The notes beneath the pieces are model-generated. The model made no database searches. It worked only from the letters and a program-made list of their open reading frames with translations, and was not told the origin of the DNA. 64,000 bases of DNA from Planctomycetota bacterium (GTDB taxonomy: Bacteria; Planctomycetota; UBA8108; UBA1146): contig JAAZXB010000013.1 of the NCBI GenBank assembly GCA_014240375.1, positions 1 through 64,000 on the forward strand, in the 5' to 3' direction. A program made the translations under genes and the position numbers. Positions 8,660 through 18,068 of this stretch are shown in pieces (within the stretch, counting starts at the first letter, position 1; each line of letters starts with the position of its first letter).

Positions 8660-9727
8660 TTGATCACTATTGAAGACCTGGTCCAGCAATTGGTGGAGCG
8701 AGAAGGCTCCGATCTCCATCTGGGTGGGGGGTCCCCGCCGATGATTCGAATCCATGGCCGATTGATTGCCGCCGGGGATGCCGTTCTCGACAGCGACGCG
8801 GTACGTCAGATCGTCTACTCGATCCTCGACAACGAACAAATTCGCAGGTTCGAGAAGGAACAAGAACTGGACATGGCATTCGGAATCAGTGGCCTCGGGC
8901 GATTCCGTACCAATGTCTACTACCAACGAGGCTCTGTAGGAGCCGTACTTCGCGTCATCCCCAATGTGATCCCCGAAATGGAGTCACTGGGCCTTCCGAT
9001 GGAGGTCTGTGAGAATCTGTGCATGAAGAAGAAGGGACTGGTGCTGGTCACCGGTGCTACCGGTAGTGGGAAATCGACGACTCTGGCCTCGATGATCGAT
9101 TCGATCAATCGCAACCGCAATGACCACATCGTCACCATCGAAGATCCTCTCGAGTTCATTCATCGGAACAAGAACTGCAGGGTCACTCAACGCGAGGTGG
9201 GAACTGATACTCCGAGCTTCGAAAGCGCCCTGCGCCGAGTTCTACGCCAGGATCCAGATGTGATCATGGTCGGGGAACTTCGAGACCTGGAGAGTATCTC
9301 GGCAGCCATCACCATTGCAGAAACTGGGCATCTGACCTTCGGCACACTGCATACCAATGATGCGGTACAGAGTTTGAACCGTCTCATCGATGTGTTTCCT
9401 CCGTATCAGCAGCAACAGATACGCACCCAGCTCTCCTTCGTCCTGGAAGGGATCTTCTGCCAGCAGTTGGTAACCCGTTCCGACGGGCGTGGCCGGGTGC
9501 TTGCCAGTGAGATCTTGCTGGCGACTCCTGCTGTTCGCGCCCTCATTCGTGATGACAAGGGGCACCAACTTCCGTCGGCGATCCAGACCAATGGGCGACT
9601 GGGTATGAAAACGATGAACCAGTCGCTGTACGAGCTCTATCGGACCAGGCAGATCACCTACGAGGAGGCGATCTCGCGCACGACCGACCCGGATGAGCTC
9701 AAGCGAGTCTTCCAGAAGCAGTCCTGA
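8660..9727 (+). CDS. pilT: twitching motility retraction ATPase PilT
   Basis: A 355-residue hexameric ATPase that powers pilus retraction at the inner membrane. TTG at 8660 is chosen: AAAGGAGCC precedes it and the product then begins MITIEDLVQQLVE...SDLHL, the standard PilT N-terminus. Walker A is GATGSGKST (132-140), Walker B DPDVIMVGELRD (198-209) and the His box GHLTFGTLHTN (223-233). The PilT-specific motif (A)VRALIRDDK...QL.S.IQT near 285 separates it from PilB. It is first of a pilT-pilB-pilC-pilS-pilR series, with only 2 bp to pilB. Confidence 0.95.
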   Translation: MITIEDLVQQLVEREGSDLHLGGGSPPMIRIHGRLIAAGDAVLDSDAVRQIVYSILDNEQIRRFEKEQELDMAFGISGLGRFRTNVYYQRGSVGAVLRVIPNVIPEMESLGLPMEVCENLCMKKKGLVLVTGATGSGKSTTLASMIDSINRNRNDHIVTIEDPLEFIHRNKNCRVTQREVGTDTPSFESALRRVLRQDPDVIMVGELRDLESISAAITIAETGHLTFGTLHTNDAVQSLNRLIDVFPPYQQQQIRTQLSFVLEGIFCQQLVTRSDGRGRVLASEILLATPAVRALIRDDKGHQLPSAIQTNGRLGMKTMNQSLYELYRTRQITYEEAISRTTDPDELKRVFQKQS

Positions 9728-9729
9728 AC

Positions 9730-11445
9730 ATGTCTTACGCCATTACAAGATTCAATCGAAGACTGGGGAAAGTGCTCTCTCGCCACAGGCTGGTCGAGGA
9801 TGAGGCCATCGATGACGCGATTCAGGAGGTCGGAGAGAACGGCTCGGTGACCAAGGTGCTGGTCGAATCCGGAACACTCGAAGAGAATGAGTTACTCGGA
9901 GTTCTGGCGATGGAGACGGGGATTGCCCCGATCGACCTGGACCGACTCCAACTCGAAGAAAATCCCTGCATGGAACTACGAGAGAAGACCGCACGATCGT
10001 GCAGAGTCCTCCCCATCTCCAAGAGTGGAGATGTGTTGACGGTGGCCATTGCAGATCCAAATGACATCGTGCAGATCGACGAAGTCAGAAATGTGACCCG
10101 GTGTCAGGTTCAATTGGTTCTGGCGTGTGATTTCCGCATCGAAGCGGAGCTCGATCGAATGTTCAGCGACGGTCGCAAGGAGATCGAGGAGGTTCTGGAA
10201 GACTACGGTGATCTGGAACTGGAACTGCAAGACAATAGCGATGAGACCGATGGGATCCAGGAACTTTCCTTCGAGGGAGACGAATCTCCGGTAGTGAAGA
10301 TCGTCAATCATGTCATCTATCAGGCGTTGCGTGAGAGAGCTTCTGATATCCATGTGGAACCGCAGGAGCGAACCCTCAGAATTCGTTATCGCTGCGACGG
10401 AGTGTTGAGAGAGATCCCTGCGCCGCCACCCAAGTTGCGAGCGTCCATCATCAGTCGTATCAAGATCATGTCCGGTCTCGATATCGCCGAGCGAAGAGTG
10501 CCCCAGGACGGGAAATTCCAGCTTAGGATCGACGGTCGCCAGGTCGACTTCCGGGTCTCCACTCTTCCTACCGTTCATGGTGAGAAGGTGGTGTTGCGAA
10601 TCCTTGATTCGACAAGCCTCGCTCTGAGTCTGGAGACCCTTGGATTCGAAGATAAGGCGTTGAAGGATATTCGAGACGCCATCACCAGTTCCTTCGGGAT
10701 GATGCTGGTAACCGGACCGACCGGATCGGGAAAGTCGACCACTCTCTATTCCTGTGTCAATGAGGTTCTCTCGCCGACTGAAAACATCACAACCGTGGAA
10801 GATCCGGTCGAGTATCAGATCGAAGGTGTGGTGCAGGTTCCAGTCAACGTCAAACGCGGATTGACCTTTTCCAGAGCACTTCGAGCGATCCTGCGTCAGG
10901 ACCCGGACACCGTGATGATCGGTGAGATTCGGGATCTGGAAACCGCTGAGATCGCCATCAAGGCAGCACTGACGGGACACCGTGTCTTTTCGACTCTACA
11001 TACCAATGACGCGCCATCGACAGTGGTGCGATTGGTGGACATGGGAATCGACCCGTTCCTTGTTGCTTCCGCCACGCAGTGCATCGCTGCCCAGCGCCTC
11101 AGCCGAAGATTGTGTGAGGATTGCAAGCGTGAAGCGGGGCCACTTCCGGCGAGAAGGTTGGAGGCTCTCGGGTTTCTCCCCGAGGAAGCCGATGGGGCCA
11201 AACTCTGGGAGCCGGTGGGCTGCTCACGCTGTCAAGGAGGCTACCGCGGGCGATTTGCTCTGCTCGAAACGATGCCGATGAACGATGACCTGAGTAGAGC
11301 GGTGGTGGAGGGTGGATCAGCACTGACCATCAAAGAGATCGCTCTGGAGCAGGGAATGGTGACGCTGAGGCGCGCCGGACTGCTCAATGCATTACGTGGA
11401 AAAACATCACTAGAAGAAATCCTGCGAGTGACGCAGGGGGATTAG
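9730..11445 (+). CDS. pilB: type IV pilus assembly ATPase PilB
   Basis: A 571-residue extension ATPase of the GspE/PilB family. The first 150 residues are a MshEN-like N-domain (LGKVLSRHRLV...IDLDRL). Walker A GPTGSGKST is at about 329-337, followed by Asp box TVEDPVEYQ, Walker B DPDTVMIGEIRD and His box TGHRVFSTLHTND. A zinc tetracysteine site is visible as CEDC near 461 and CSRC near 497. It drives pilin polymerisation opposite to PilT. It lies between pilT (2 bp) and pilC (16 bp). Confidence 0.95.
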   Translation: MSYAITRFNRRLGKVLSRHRLVEDEAIDDAIQEVGENGSVTKVLVESGTLEENELLGVLAMETGIAPIDLDRLQLEENPCMELREKTARSCRVLPISKSGDVLTVAIADPNDIVQIDEVRNVTRCQVQLVLACDFRIEAELDRMFSDGRKEIEEVLEDYGDLELELQDNSDETDGIQELSFEGDESPVVKIVNHVIYQALRERASDIHVEPQERTLRIRYRCDGVLREIPAPPPKLRASIISRIKIMSGLDIAERRVPQDGKFQLRIDGRQVDFRVSTLPTVHGEKVVLRILDSTSLALSLETLGFEDKALKDIRDAITSSFGMMLVTGPTGSGKSTTLYSCVNEVLSPTENITTVEDPVEYQIEGVVQVPVNVKRGLTFSRALRAILRQDPDTVMIGEIRDLETAEIAIKAALTGHRVFSTLHTNDAPSTVVRLVDMGIDPFLVASATQCIAAQRLSRRLCEDCKREAGPLPARRLEALGFLPEEADGAKLWEPVGCSRCQGGYRGRFALLETMPMNDDLSRAVVEGGSALTIKEIALEQGMVTLRRAGLLNALRGKTSLEEILRVTQGD

Positions 11446-11461
11446 ATCCCGGGAGACGACC

Positions 11462-12712
11462 TTGAAAAAGTACGATTACAAGTCCAGAAACCCTCAGGGG
11501 AAATCGGTCACAGGCACCGTCGATGCAGAAACTGAATCGGAAGCGATCGATGAATTGCGCCGTCGTGGACTCACGGTGACCTCCATCGGTAAAGGAGGCA
11601 CTGGAAAGAGGACGAGCAAGTTCAAGGTCTCCTTTTCAGGATTCGGCTCCACCGAGATCTCATTCTTCAAGCCCAGAGTCCGCCGTAAGGACCTGGTTCC
11701 AGTGGTGAGGCAATTGGCCACCATGTTCCAGTCTGGAATCCCACTGGTCGAAGCTCTCGAAGTGATCGAGGAACAGGCAGATAACGAAACCATGAAGAGC
11801 GTGATCGGCGATGTGGCTGCCGAAGTGAGGCAGGGAACTGACTTCTCTAACGCGTTGAGTCGCCACAGCAAAGTTTTCGATGACATCTTCATCAACATGA
11901 TTCGGGCAGGAGAGGTCAGCGGGCAACTCGATCATGTGCTCGAGCGCCTTGCGACCCACATGGAAGAGGCGGAGGAACTCAAAGGAGAGATCAAATCCGC
12001 AATGACCTATCCAGTGGTGAGTCTCTTCATCATCGTAATCATCAGCATCGGAATGCTGGTCGGGGTGCTTCCGATGTTTGCAGAGATGTTCGAAAATCTC
12101 GATCAAGAGTTACCCAAATTGACCATCTTCATGATGGCTCTCAGTACGTTGGTCTCCTCCAAGTTTCTGCTGCTAACCGCAGGATTTACCGGCTTGTTTG
12201 TGGCTTACAAGGCAGCGCTCCGCACGCCGAAGGGGGTCTATGCCAGAGACTGGGCATTGCTGAGGATTCCAGTCTTTGGTCCATTGATTCAGAAAACGGC
12301 CCTATCTCGATTCAGTGGGACCTTTGCAACACTGATCCGCAGTGGAGTTCCCATTCTGGGAGCTCTGGAGATCGTCGGTTCGACCATCGGAAACGTACAT
12401 TATGCCCGTGCGATCCAGGAGTCTGCTGAATCCGTTCGCCAGGGAGAGAGCCTGGGGATTCCCCTCGCCAGATCTAAACAGTTTCCTGCGATGGTCACTC
12501 GCATGATCAGCATCGGTGAACGATCTGGGTCTCTCGAACAACTTCTCGAGAAAGTATCCGAGTTCTACGACCGAGAAGTTCGCGCGACAGTCAAGCAACT
12601 GACCTCGCTCATCGAGCCTTTCTTGATTGTCATCATGGGAGCCATCGTCGGAACGATGGTCATTGCCATGTTCATGCCGCTGCTTGGAATGATCGGAAAT
12701 ATGGGGAAGTAA
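11462..12712 (+). CDS. pilC: type IV pilus inner-membrane platform protein PilC
   Basis: A 416-residue GspF/PilC protein. TTG at 11462 follows GGGAGA at good distance. The N-terminus KKYDYKSRNPQGKSVTGTV is typical. Two T2SSF domains are visible (residues about 75-200 and 275-400), each followed by hydrophobic segments, with RVRRKDLVPVVRQLATM at the start of the first. It forms the platform on which PilB and PilT act. Length and gene order match the family. Confidence 0.94.
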   Translation: MKKYDYKSRNPQGKSVTGTVDAETESEAIDELRRRGLTVTSIGKGGTGKRTSKFKVSFSGFGSTEISFFKPRVRRKDLVPVVRQLATMFQSGIPLVEALEVIEEQADNETMKSVIGDVAAEVRQGTDFSNALSRHSKVFDDIFINMIRAGEVSGQLDHVLERLATHMEEAEELKGEIKSAMTYPVVSLFIIVIISIGMLVGVLPMFAEMFENLDQELPKLTIFMMALSTLVSSKFLLLTAGFTGLFVAYKAALRTPKGVYARDWALLRIPVFGPLIQKTALSRFSGTFATLIRSGVPILGALEIVGSTIGNVHYARAIQESAESVRQGESLGIPLARSKQFPAMVTRMISIGERSGSLEQLLEKVSEFYDREVRATVKQLTSLIEPFLIVIMGAIVGTMVIAMFMPLLGMIGNMGK

Positions 12713-12734
12713 TACCTCGACCGGGAGTAGATAA

Positions 12735-14243
12735 ATGTCACAGGAACGACCTCTGAACATCGTCATCCACGCGGGACTCCCGATGATGGCATTTGGATTG
12801 ACGGCGATGCTGCCGACCGGTAGTGGCGGTTGGTTACTGTCGTTGGTCCTGTTCGGTTGGGCCACATGTGCACTTCTGACTCTACTCTTCCCCGAGATGA
12901 GATTGCGCCAGGAAACGGTAGACCTGATCGCTTCCCTGGCTCTGGTGTCGATCACCGGCGGAGTCGCATCACCGTTTGCTCCCCTGTTGCCGGTGGTGAT
13001 CGTCATCACCGGAGCGAGACGGGGGACCCGAGCCGGAGTACTACGAGCCACCGTGGCTTCCTTGGTGCTGGCTGCCGCCACCATTTTGATCTCCCAGACG
13101 TCGAACGCAGAAACCATCAGTCAGGGAGCCGCGTCCTGGATGGCGATGGCTCTGGCGTTGCACGGAGTCGCCATCTTGAGTGGTCGGTTGACTCATCGCT
13201 GGAGGGCTCTCGAAGAGGAACATGACCGAATCGTTCATGCTCTCGAGGAGGGAATCATCGTTACCGATCTGAAGGGGCGTGTGATCCGAACCAACCCCGC
13301 CGCCCGAGCCCTGCTCGAGTTTCCCGAAGGAGAGGATTGGCGAGGAGAACCACTTTCAGAACTTCTTCGCAGATCCACGGATGAGGAGTTGCGCCTCGCC
13401 TTCAGCCAGTCGGGTCATTTCGGTCACTGCATCGATTGGTCTTCCAGAGTCGGACTGAAGAAGAGTTTCCAGGTGCGTACCACGGTGATCGACGGAGGAT
13501 TACGAGTGGCAGTGTTCACCGACCGCAGCTCCGAGCTGCGGGCGATCGAGGCGGAAGCCCGGCTCCAACATCTGGAAGCACTGGAAGAATTGGCCCTTGG
13601 ACTGGCCCATGAGATCCGCAATCCACTCGCATCCCTCCGGGGAGCAGCAGTGGAACTGGTTTCGGGAACCTTGCCTCCCGATCAGGCGCAGCGAATGGAA
13701 ACCATCGTCAGGAGAGAATCGGATCGGCTCGATCGAACCGTAGATGGCTTCCTCGAATACTCTCGATCTCGTCGGGTCGAACAATCCACCGAGGTGGATC
13801 TGAACAGGGCCATCGAGGAAGTGATCGAATCGATCGGTCAGCGTCAAGATGCCAGGGATCTGACCGTGACCTGTCAACTCGAAGAGGAATCGCGTGTTCT
13901 CGGGGATGCAGATTCTCTTCATCAAGTGATCCGTAATCTGGTCATCAACGCCATCGAGGCGGGAGCGAGTCAACTGAAGATCTCCAGTTCACAGCGAGAA
14001 GATCATGTCCTGCTCGAAATTTCTGATGACGGTGCCGGCATGTCTGCTGAACTACAAAAAAAAGCCTTCTTGCCATTTGTCTCGACCAAGACCCGTGAGG
14101 GGGGACTGGGACTGGCTCTGGTGAGAAAGATCCTCGAATCGGTCGGGGGCTGGATCGATGTGAAGAGCCAGCCCGGAACTGGCACGACCTTCCAAGCGGC
14201 ACTACCCACATCGATTCGTACCCCTGCGAAAGTAGCCTTCTGA
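12735..14243 (+). CDS. pilS: PilS-like membrane sensor histidine kinase
   Basis: A 502-residue kinase. Residues 1-150 hold about six hydrophobic segments, as in PilS, which senses pilin in the membrane. A PAS-like region follows (HALEEGIIVTDLKGRVIR, near 165-185). The HisKA motif LGLAHEIRNPLAS carries the phospho-His near 291, and the ATPase domain has NLVINAIEAGA (N box), DDGAGM (G1) and GGLGLALVRK (G2). It phosphorylates the regulator encoded next, with which it overlaps by one base (TGATG). The PilS name rests on the pilus context and topology. Confidence 0.88.
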   Translation: MSQERPLNIVIHAGLPMMAFGLTAMLPTGSGGWLLSLVLFGWATCALLTLLFPEMRLRQETVDLIASLALVSITGGVASPFAPLLPVVIVITGARRGTRAGVLRATVASLVLAAATILISQTSNAETISQGAASWMAMALALHGVAILSGRLTHRWRALEEEHDRIVHALEEGIIVTDLKGRVIRTNPAARALLEFPEGEDWRGEPLSELLRRSTDEELRLAFSQSGHFGHCIDWSSRVGLKKSFQVRTTVIDGGLRVAVFTDRSSELRAIEAEARLQHLEALEELALGLAHEIRNPLASLRGAAVELVSGTLPPDQAQRMETIVRRESDRLDRTVDGFLEYSRSRRVEQSTEVDLNRAIEEVIESIGQRQDARDLTVTCQLEEESRVLGDADSLHQVIRNLVINAIEAGASQLKISSSQREDHVLLEISDDGAGMSAELQKKAFLPFVSTKTREGGLGLALVRKILESVGGWIDVKSQPGTGTTFQAALPTSIRTPAKVAF

Positions 14244-15676
14244 TGCCATCCATTCCCCTCGATATCCTGGTCGCAGACGATGAGCAGAGCATGCGCGAGT
14301 TCCTTGAAATGGTCCTCTCCAATGAGGGCTATCAGGTCCAGTGCGTCGCCTCAGGGGAGGAGGCGATGGAAGTCCTCAGGACCCGTGGAGCGCGCATCTT
14401 CATCCAGGACATGAGAATGGGCGGACTCGATGGAATGGACTTACTGGAGGCTGCTAGATCGGTGGCTCCAACGATGCCGATCCTGGTGATGACAGCATTT
14501 TCCACCTCCGATGTGGCCATCGAATCGATGCGTCGAGGAGGATTCGATTTCCTGCGAAAGCCATTCCAGAACGATGACGTGAGGGGTGCCGTCCGTAGAG
14601 CGATGGCAGCTCACACTGATCTGACCGAGGACACGAATCAGCCGGTGGTCCGGCGTCTCATCGGGAATACCCCGGTGATGCGAGAAATGCTCGATGTGGT
14701 GGAACGAGTGGCTCCGATCGATTCCACAGTGATGGTCACCGGTGAAAGTGGCTGTGGTAAGGAATTGATCGCACGAGCGATCCACGACGGCTCCCGGCGT
14801 TGCCAGAGACAATTCGTTGCCGTCAATTGCTCTGCATTCACTGAAGGGCTACTGGAGAGTGAACTGTTCGGACATGTCAAAGGAGCATTCACCGGTGCTG
14901 TCGAGGAACGAAAGGGTGTGTTTCTCAGCGCTGACGGCGGAACTCTTTTTCTCGATGAAGTGGCAGACATGAGCCTGGCTACCCAGGTGCGGATTCTTCG
15001 CTCCCTCGAATCACGCAAGGTGATTCCGGTGGGTGGCGACCAGGAAATCTCCACCGATGTGCGTATCATCGCCGCGACCAACAAGGATCTCGCAGAAGAG
15101 GTGAGGCAGGGTCGATTCCGGGAAGACCTGTTCTATCGACTCAACGTCATCCCACTACACCTGCCACCACTTCGAGAGAGAAAAGATGATCTTCCGCTGC
15201 TGGCGGGACACTTCCTGCGTCGTCACGCCGAGAAGATGAGCAAGACCATCGATGGCCTCACGGATGAGGCATGGCAGGTATTGCATGATCACGACTGGCC
15301 CGGCAATGTCCGGGAATTGGAAAATGTGATCCAGCGTCAGGTGGCTCTGGCCCGCGGACCTTTGATCGAAGCGATTGAACTGGTGACTGTCGGTTCTTCG
15401 ACTCGTTTGCGAGAAAGTTCAGAGTTGAACTCGAAACCAATAGCGGAGGTGGTGACATCCTCTGACGGTGCTGGCACCATCATGCTGGCCGAGGAGGGCT
15501 GCCAGCTGGAACAATACCTGGAAGAGGCGGAGCGATCGCTGATTCTTCAGGCGCTGGAGCGCACCGGGGGGAATCAGACCCGTGCAGCCCAATTACTCGG
15601 GGTCTCCTACCGGCAACTTCGTTACCGTTCAAAAAAATTAGGGGTTCGCTCCCGCATCGTATCTGACGCGCCGTGA
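14243..15676 (+). CDS. pilR: PilR-like sigma-54 response regulator
   Basis: A 477-residue NtrC-family activator. The receiver domain has acidic pocket DDEQSM and phospho-Asp in FIQDMRM near residue 56. The AAA+ domain has GESGCGKE (Walker A, near 167), the sigma-54 contact loop GAFTGA and Walker B GGTLFLDE. The C-terminus is a Fis-type helix-turn-helix (GGNQTRAAQLLGVS.RQLRY). It should activate sigma-54 promoters; the nearest plausible target I see is before the pilin gene at 45.4 kb. Confidence 0.9.
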   Translation: MPSIPLDILVADDEQSMREFLEMVLSNEGYQVQCVASGEEAMEVLRTRGARIFIQDMRMGGLDGMDLLEAARSVAPTMPILVMTAFSTSDVAIESMRRGGFDFLRKPFQNDDVRGAVRRAMAAHTDLTEDTNQPVVRRLIGNTPVMREMLDVVERVAPIDSTVMVTGESGCGKELIARAIHDGSRRCQRQFVAVNCSAFTEGLLESELFGHVKGAFTGAVEERKGVFLSADGGTLFLDEVADMSLATQVRILRSLESRKVIPVGGDQEISTDVRIIAATNKDLAEEVRQGRFREDLFYRLNVIPLHLPPLRERKDDLPLLAGHFLRRHAEKMSKTIDGLTDEAWQVLHDHDWPGNVRELENVIQRQVALARGPLIEAIELVTVGSSTRLRESSELNSKPIAEVVTSSDGAGTIMLAEEGCQLEQYLEEAERSLILQALERTGGNQTRAAQLLGVSYRQLRYRSKKLGVRSRIVSDAP

Positions 15677-17517
15677 ATATGCAGTGGAGTCCGACATCGA
15701 GGATGCAGACACCCAGGATGCCGATGGCTGGACTGGCCCTCGCGCTAGTCATCTGTATGGCGATCCTTCTCAGTGGCAAGTCTTCCGGTGATCCTGACCT
15801 ACCGACCGGTGTCGCTTCGGTCTATCCGGAAACGGGTACCTGGCCCTTCGCTCATGCACGTGCCGAGTTCTACGGCCTCGATGCAGGAGTTCAGGAAAGC
15901 GTAAATGCACCGATCTTTACCGCGATGGTCGGCTGGTCGATGGATTTCTTCGGCGATGGCTTCGACTCCCTCAAGATTTTCTCGGTGATCCCATTGGTCG
16001 GATGTTTGTTGCTGGTCGCCTTTGCACTGGTCCGGCGACGAGGTGAGGCGGTGGGAATTCTGGCGGCATTGGTCGTGGCACTGCAGCCGACACTCTTGCC
16101 CTGGGCCAGCGTTCCCAACACGATTCCACTGGCGGCGCTCTCGGTGCTGGCACTGGCATTGTTCGCCGGCGCTCGCTGGAAGCCTGCACCATGGGTGGCG
16201 TTATTCCTCTGTGCATTGCTGCAATGGGGTATTAGCCCGCTGATCGTGGTGGTGGCGCCCGCCTGCTGGATCGAAGGGGTGCGCCGCTCGATTCCTCGTC
16301 ACCTACGCCCGGAGGGGTGGGTGTTGACGCTGCTGGCCGCAGCCATCTTGTTGTCGTTGCGTCAGGTGGGTGCGGATCCGATCAATTTGGCCGCTGGACT
16401 GACGGGCTGTACCGACCTCTATCGAAGCGGTGCGGTGCCGTCGATCTTCGGATCCGATCCGGGCTGGCTGTTGGCTGTTCTCGCCGTGTTGATCGCCGGC
16501 CCTCGTGGTCGAGATGAACAGTTCCGCCCGATGCGAATGACTCTGGTGGCTGGTTTGTTACCGTGGCTTCTGTCGGGCACCCTGCCAGTGTTTCCGTTGG
16601 TCGTGCTGATTCCGATCGGAATCCTCCTCACCATCGACCAGCTCGCCTCGCGCGGGCGTACTGTGATCGCCACTGCAACTCTGGCGGGAACTGGACCTCG
16701 CCTGGCGTTGACCCTGTTTGTAGTCACCAGTTTGTTGGTGGCTTCCCTCGCCTCATCGGGGAGTGCCGACTCCCAGGTCCGTATCGCCATGTCGATGGGC
16801 TTGTCGGTGGTGGGACTGGCCATCGTTCTGGCGATCCGCTCAGGAATGAAACGTTCGCAAGGGGTGTGGCTCGCCGTGGCGGCGACATTGGCGTTCTGTC
16901 TGCCCCTCAACCTGTATCGCATCTCCCATGAAGATGTGCACTGGCAGAGGTCGAGAGAAGGGCTGGAACGGCTGCTCCCACCCGGGGCAGCGGTCGGTGG
17001 TCGCTGGGCTCACGGTCTGGTCGGTGGCACTCATCGAAGAGCCACCATCGATGCGGATGTGGATCATGTCCTCCTTCCCTTCGAGGAAAATACCGAAGGC
17101 CTGATTCTGGAGCATTATTCGCTGTTCGGAGATCAGCAGGTGCTGGTGCGACAATCAGGGGTTCCCAGTGGTACCTTCGAGGTCGCCTGTGCTCTGCAGG
17201 AATCGGGGATGCTGGCGGAAGCCCGCTCCGACCTGGCCTTGCTGTTGAGAGCGGATCCGGCCTGCTCTGCGGCCTGGGAGCGCTTCGCACTGTTACTGCT
17301 GGAAGATGGTATCGAGGATCTGGCGGCGGAGTGTCTCTTCTTCTCCCTGCAGGGAGATCCGGGCCGCGCATCCTGCCACCGTCTGCTGGCACAACTCTAC
17401 ATCAAGCAAGGCAAGGAGCGCGAGGCGTTGCATCACATGACCATGTCTTCCGGTCAGGCTCCGACGGTGCGGATTCTTTCTCGAGAAGGAGCGCTTTCAC
17501 CCGAAGGTCGCCGGTAA
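15673..17517 (+). CDS. polytopic membrane protein with C-terminal TPR-like region
   Basis: A 614-residue protein overlapping pilR by 4 bases (GTG at 15673; ATG at 15679 is also possible). Roughly 11 hydrophobic segments fill residues 20-430, in the arrangement of glycosyltransferase-C/PMT-like proteins, but I see no clear catalytic DE/ED loop. Residues about 500-600 form alpha-helical repeats resembling TPRs (LLRADPACSAAWERFALLL). The tail overlaps the convergent alkyltransferase gene by 116 bp. Surface glycosylation or pilus-linked work is possible from context, but not shown. Confidence 0.6.
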   Translation: MNMQWSPTSRMQTPRMPMAGLALALVICMAILLSGKSSGDPDLPTGVASVYPETGTWPFAHARAEFYGLDAGVQESVNAPIFTAMVGWSMDFFGDGFDSLKIFSVIPLVGCLLLVAFALVRRRGEAVGILAALVVALQPTLLPWASVPNTIPLAALSVLALALFAGARWKPAPWVALFLCALLQWGISPLIVVVAPACWIEGVRRSIPRHLRPEGWVLTLLAAAILLSLRQVGADPINLAAGLTGCTDLYRSGAVPSIFGSDPGWLLAVLAVLIAGPRGRDEQFRPMRMTLVAGLLPWLLSGTLPVFPLVVLIPIGILLTIDQLASRGRTVIATATLAGTGPRLALTLFVVTSLLVASLASSGSADSQVRIAMSMGLSVVGLAIVLAIRSGMKRSQGVWLAVAATLAFCLPLNLYRISHEDVHWQRSREGLERLLPPGAAVGGRWAHGLVGGTHRRATIDADVDHVLLPFEENTEGLILEHYSLFGDQQVLVRQSGVPSGTFEVACALQESGMLAEARSDLALLLRADPACSAAWERFALLLLEDGIEDLAAECLFFSLQGDPGRASCHRLLAQLYIKQGKEREALHHMTMSSGQAPTVRILSREGALSPEGRR

Positions 17518-17977
17518 ATCCACCCAGATGGCCCCCCGCCTGTACCACTCGATGGCAGGGAACCCTCAAGGGCAGCGGGTTCTTTCCGCAGGCGCTGCCG
17601 ACTGCCCGGGCGGCGCCAGGTCGCTGTATTCGGCGGGCCAACTGTCCATACTCGAGTGTCGATCCCACCACGATCTGTTCCATCTGCTGCCACACCTGAC
17701 GCTGGAATGGAGTACCGATCCGTGGGCTGGCCTGGTAGTGCCAGACCACCGGCTGTCCGGCCAGGGCTGTACGAATGTCCTGCTCCAGCGGCTGCGGAAA
17801 GGGAGCCCGCTTCAACGGGGGAGAACCCGCCTGTAACTGACACTGTTGGCGGGCTCGATCTTCATCGGGACTGAGAGAGGTGGCCAGCAACTGGTCATCG
17901 TGCCAGATGGCAGCGAACCCCAGTTCGATTCCGTCGAGACAGAGATGCTGGTGGTGAAAATAGTGGCTGCCGCTCAC
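17402..17977 (-). CDS. ogt: methylated-DNA--protein-cysteine methyltransferase
   Basis: A 191-residue suicide repair protein that removes alkyl groups from O6-alkylguanine. GTG at 17977 is chosen because AAAGGAG stands six bases upstream; an in-frame GTG at 18037 has no such site. The catalytic motif is PCHRV with the Cys acceptor, followed by GGFTGDLRVKALLLEKE, the usual end of the family. Another 25 or so residues follow, encoded antisense to the end of the neighbouring gene, so the tail may be non-essential. The Tyr/Arg helix (TLEYGQLARRI) is present. Confidence 0.88.
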   Translation of the reverse strand: MSGSHYFHHQHLCLDGIELGFAAIWHDDQLLATSLSPDEDRARQQCQLQAGSPPLKRAPFPQPLEQDIRTALAGQPVVWHYQASPRIGTPFQRQVWQQMEQIVVGSTLEYGQLARRIQRPGAARAVGSACGKNPLPLRVPCHRVVQAGGHLGGFTGDLRVKALLLEKESAPSEPDRKTWSCDATPRAPCLA

Positions 17978-18068
17978 GAGACTCTCCTTTGTCCTCAGGA
18001 TAACCGCCGTCCCATCTTGCTGAAGAGGTTTTCTCACCTCATGCTGCGGTGCGAGAGGGGAGGTCGGT

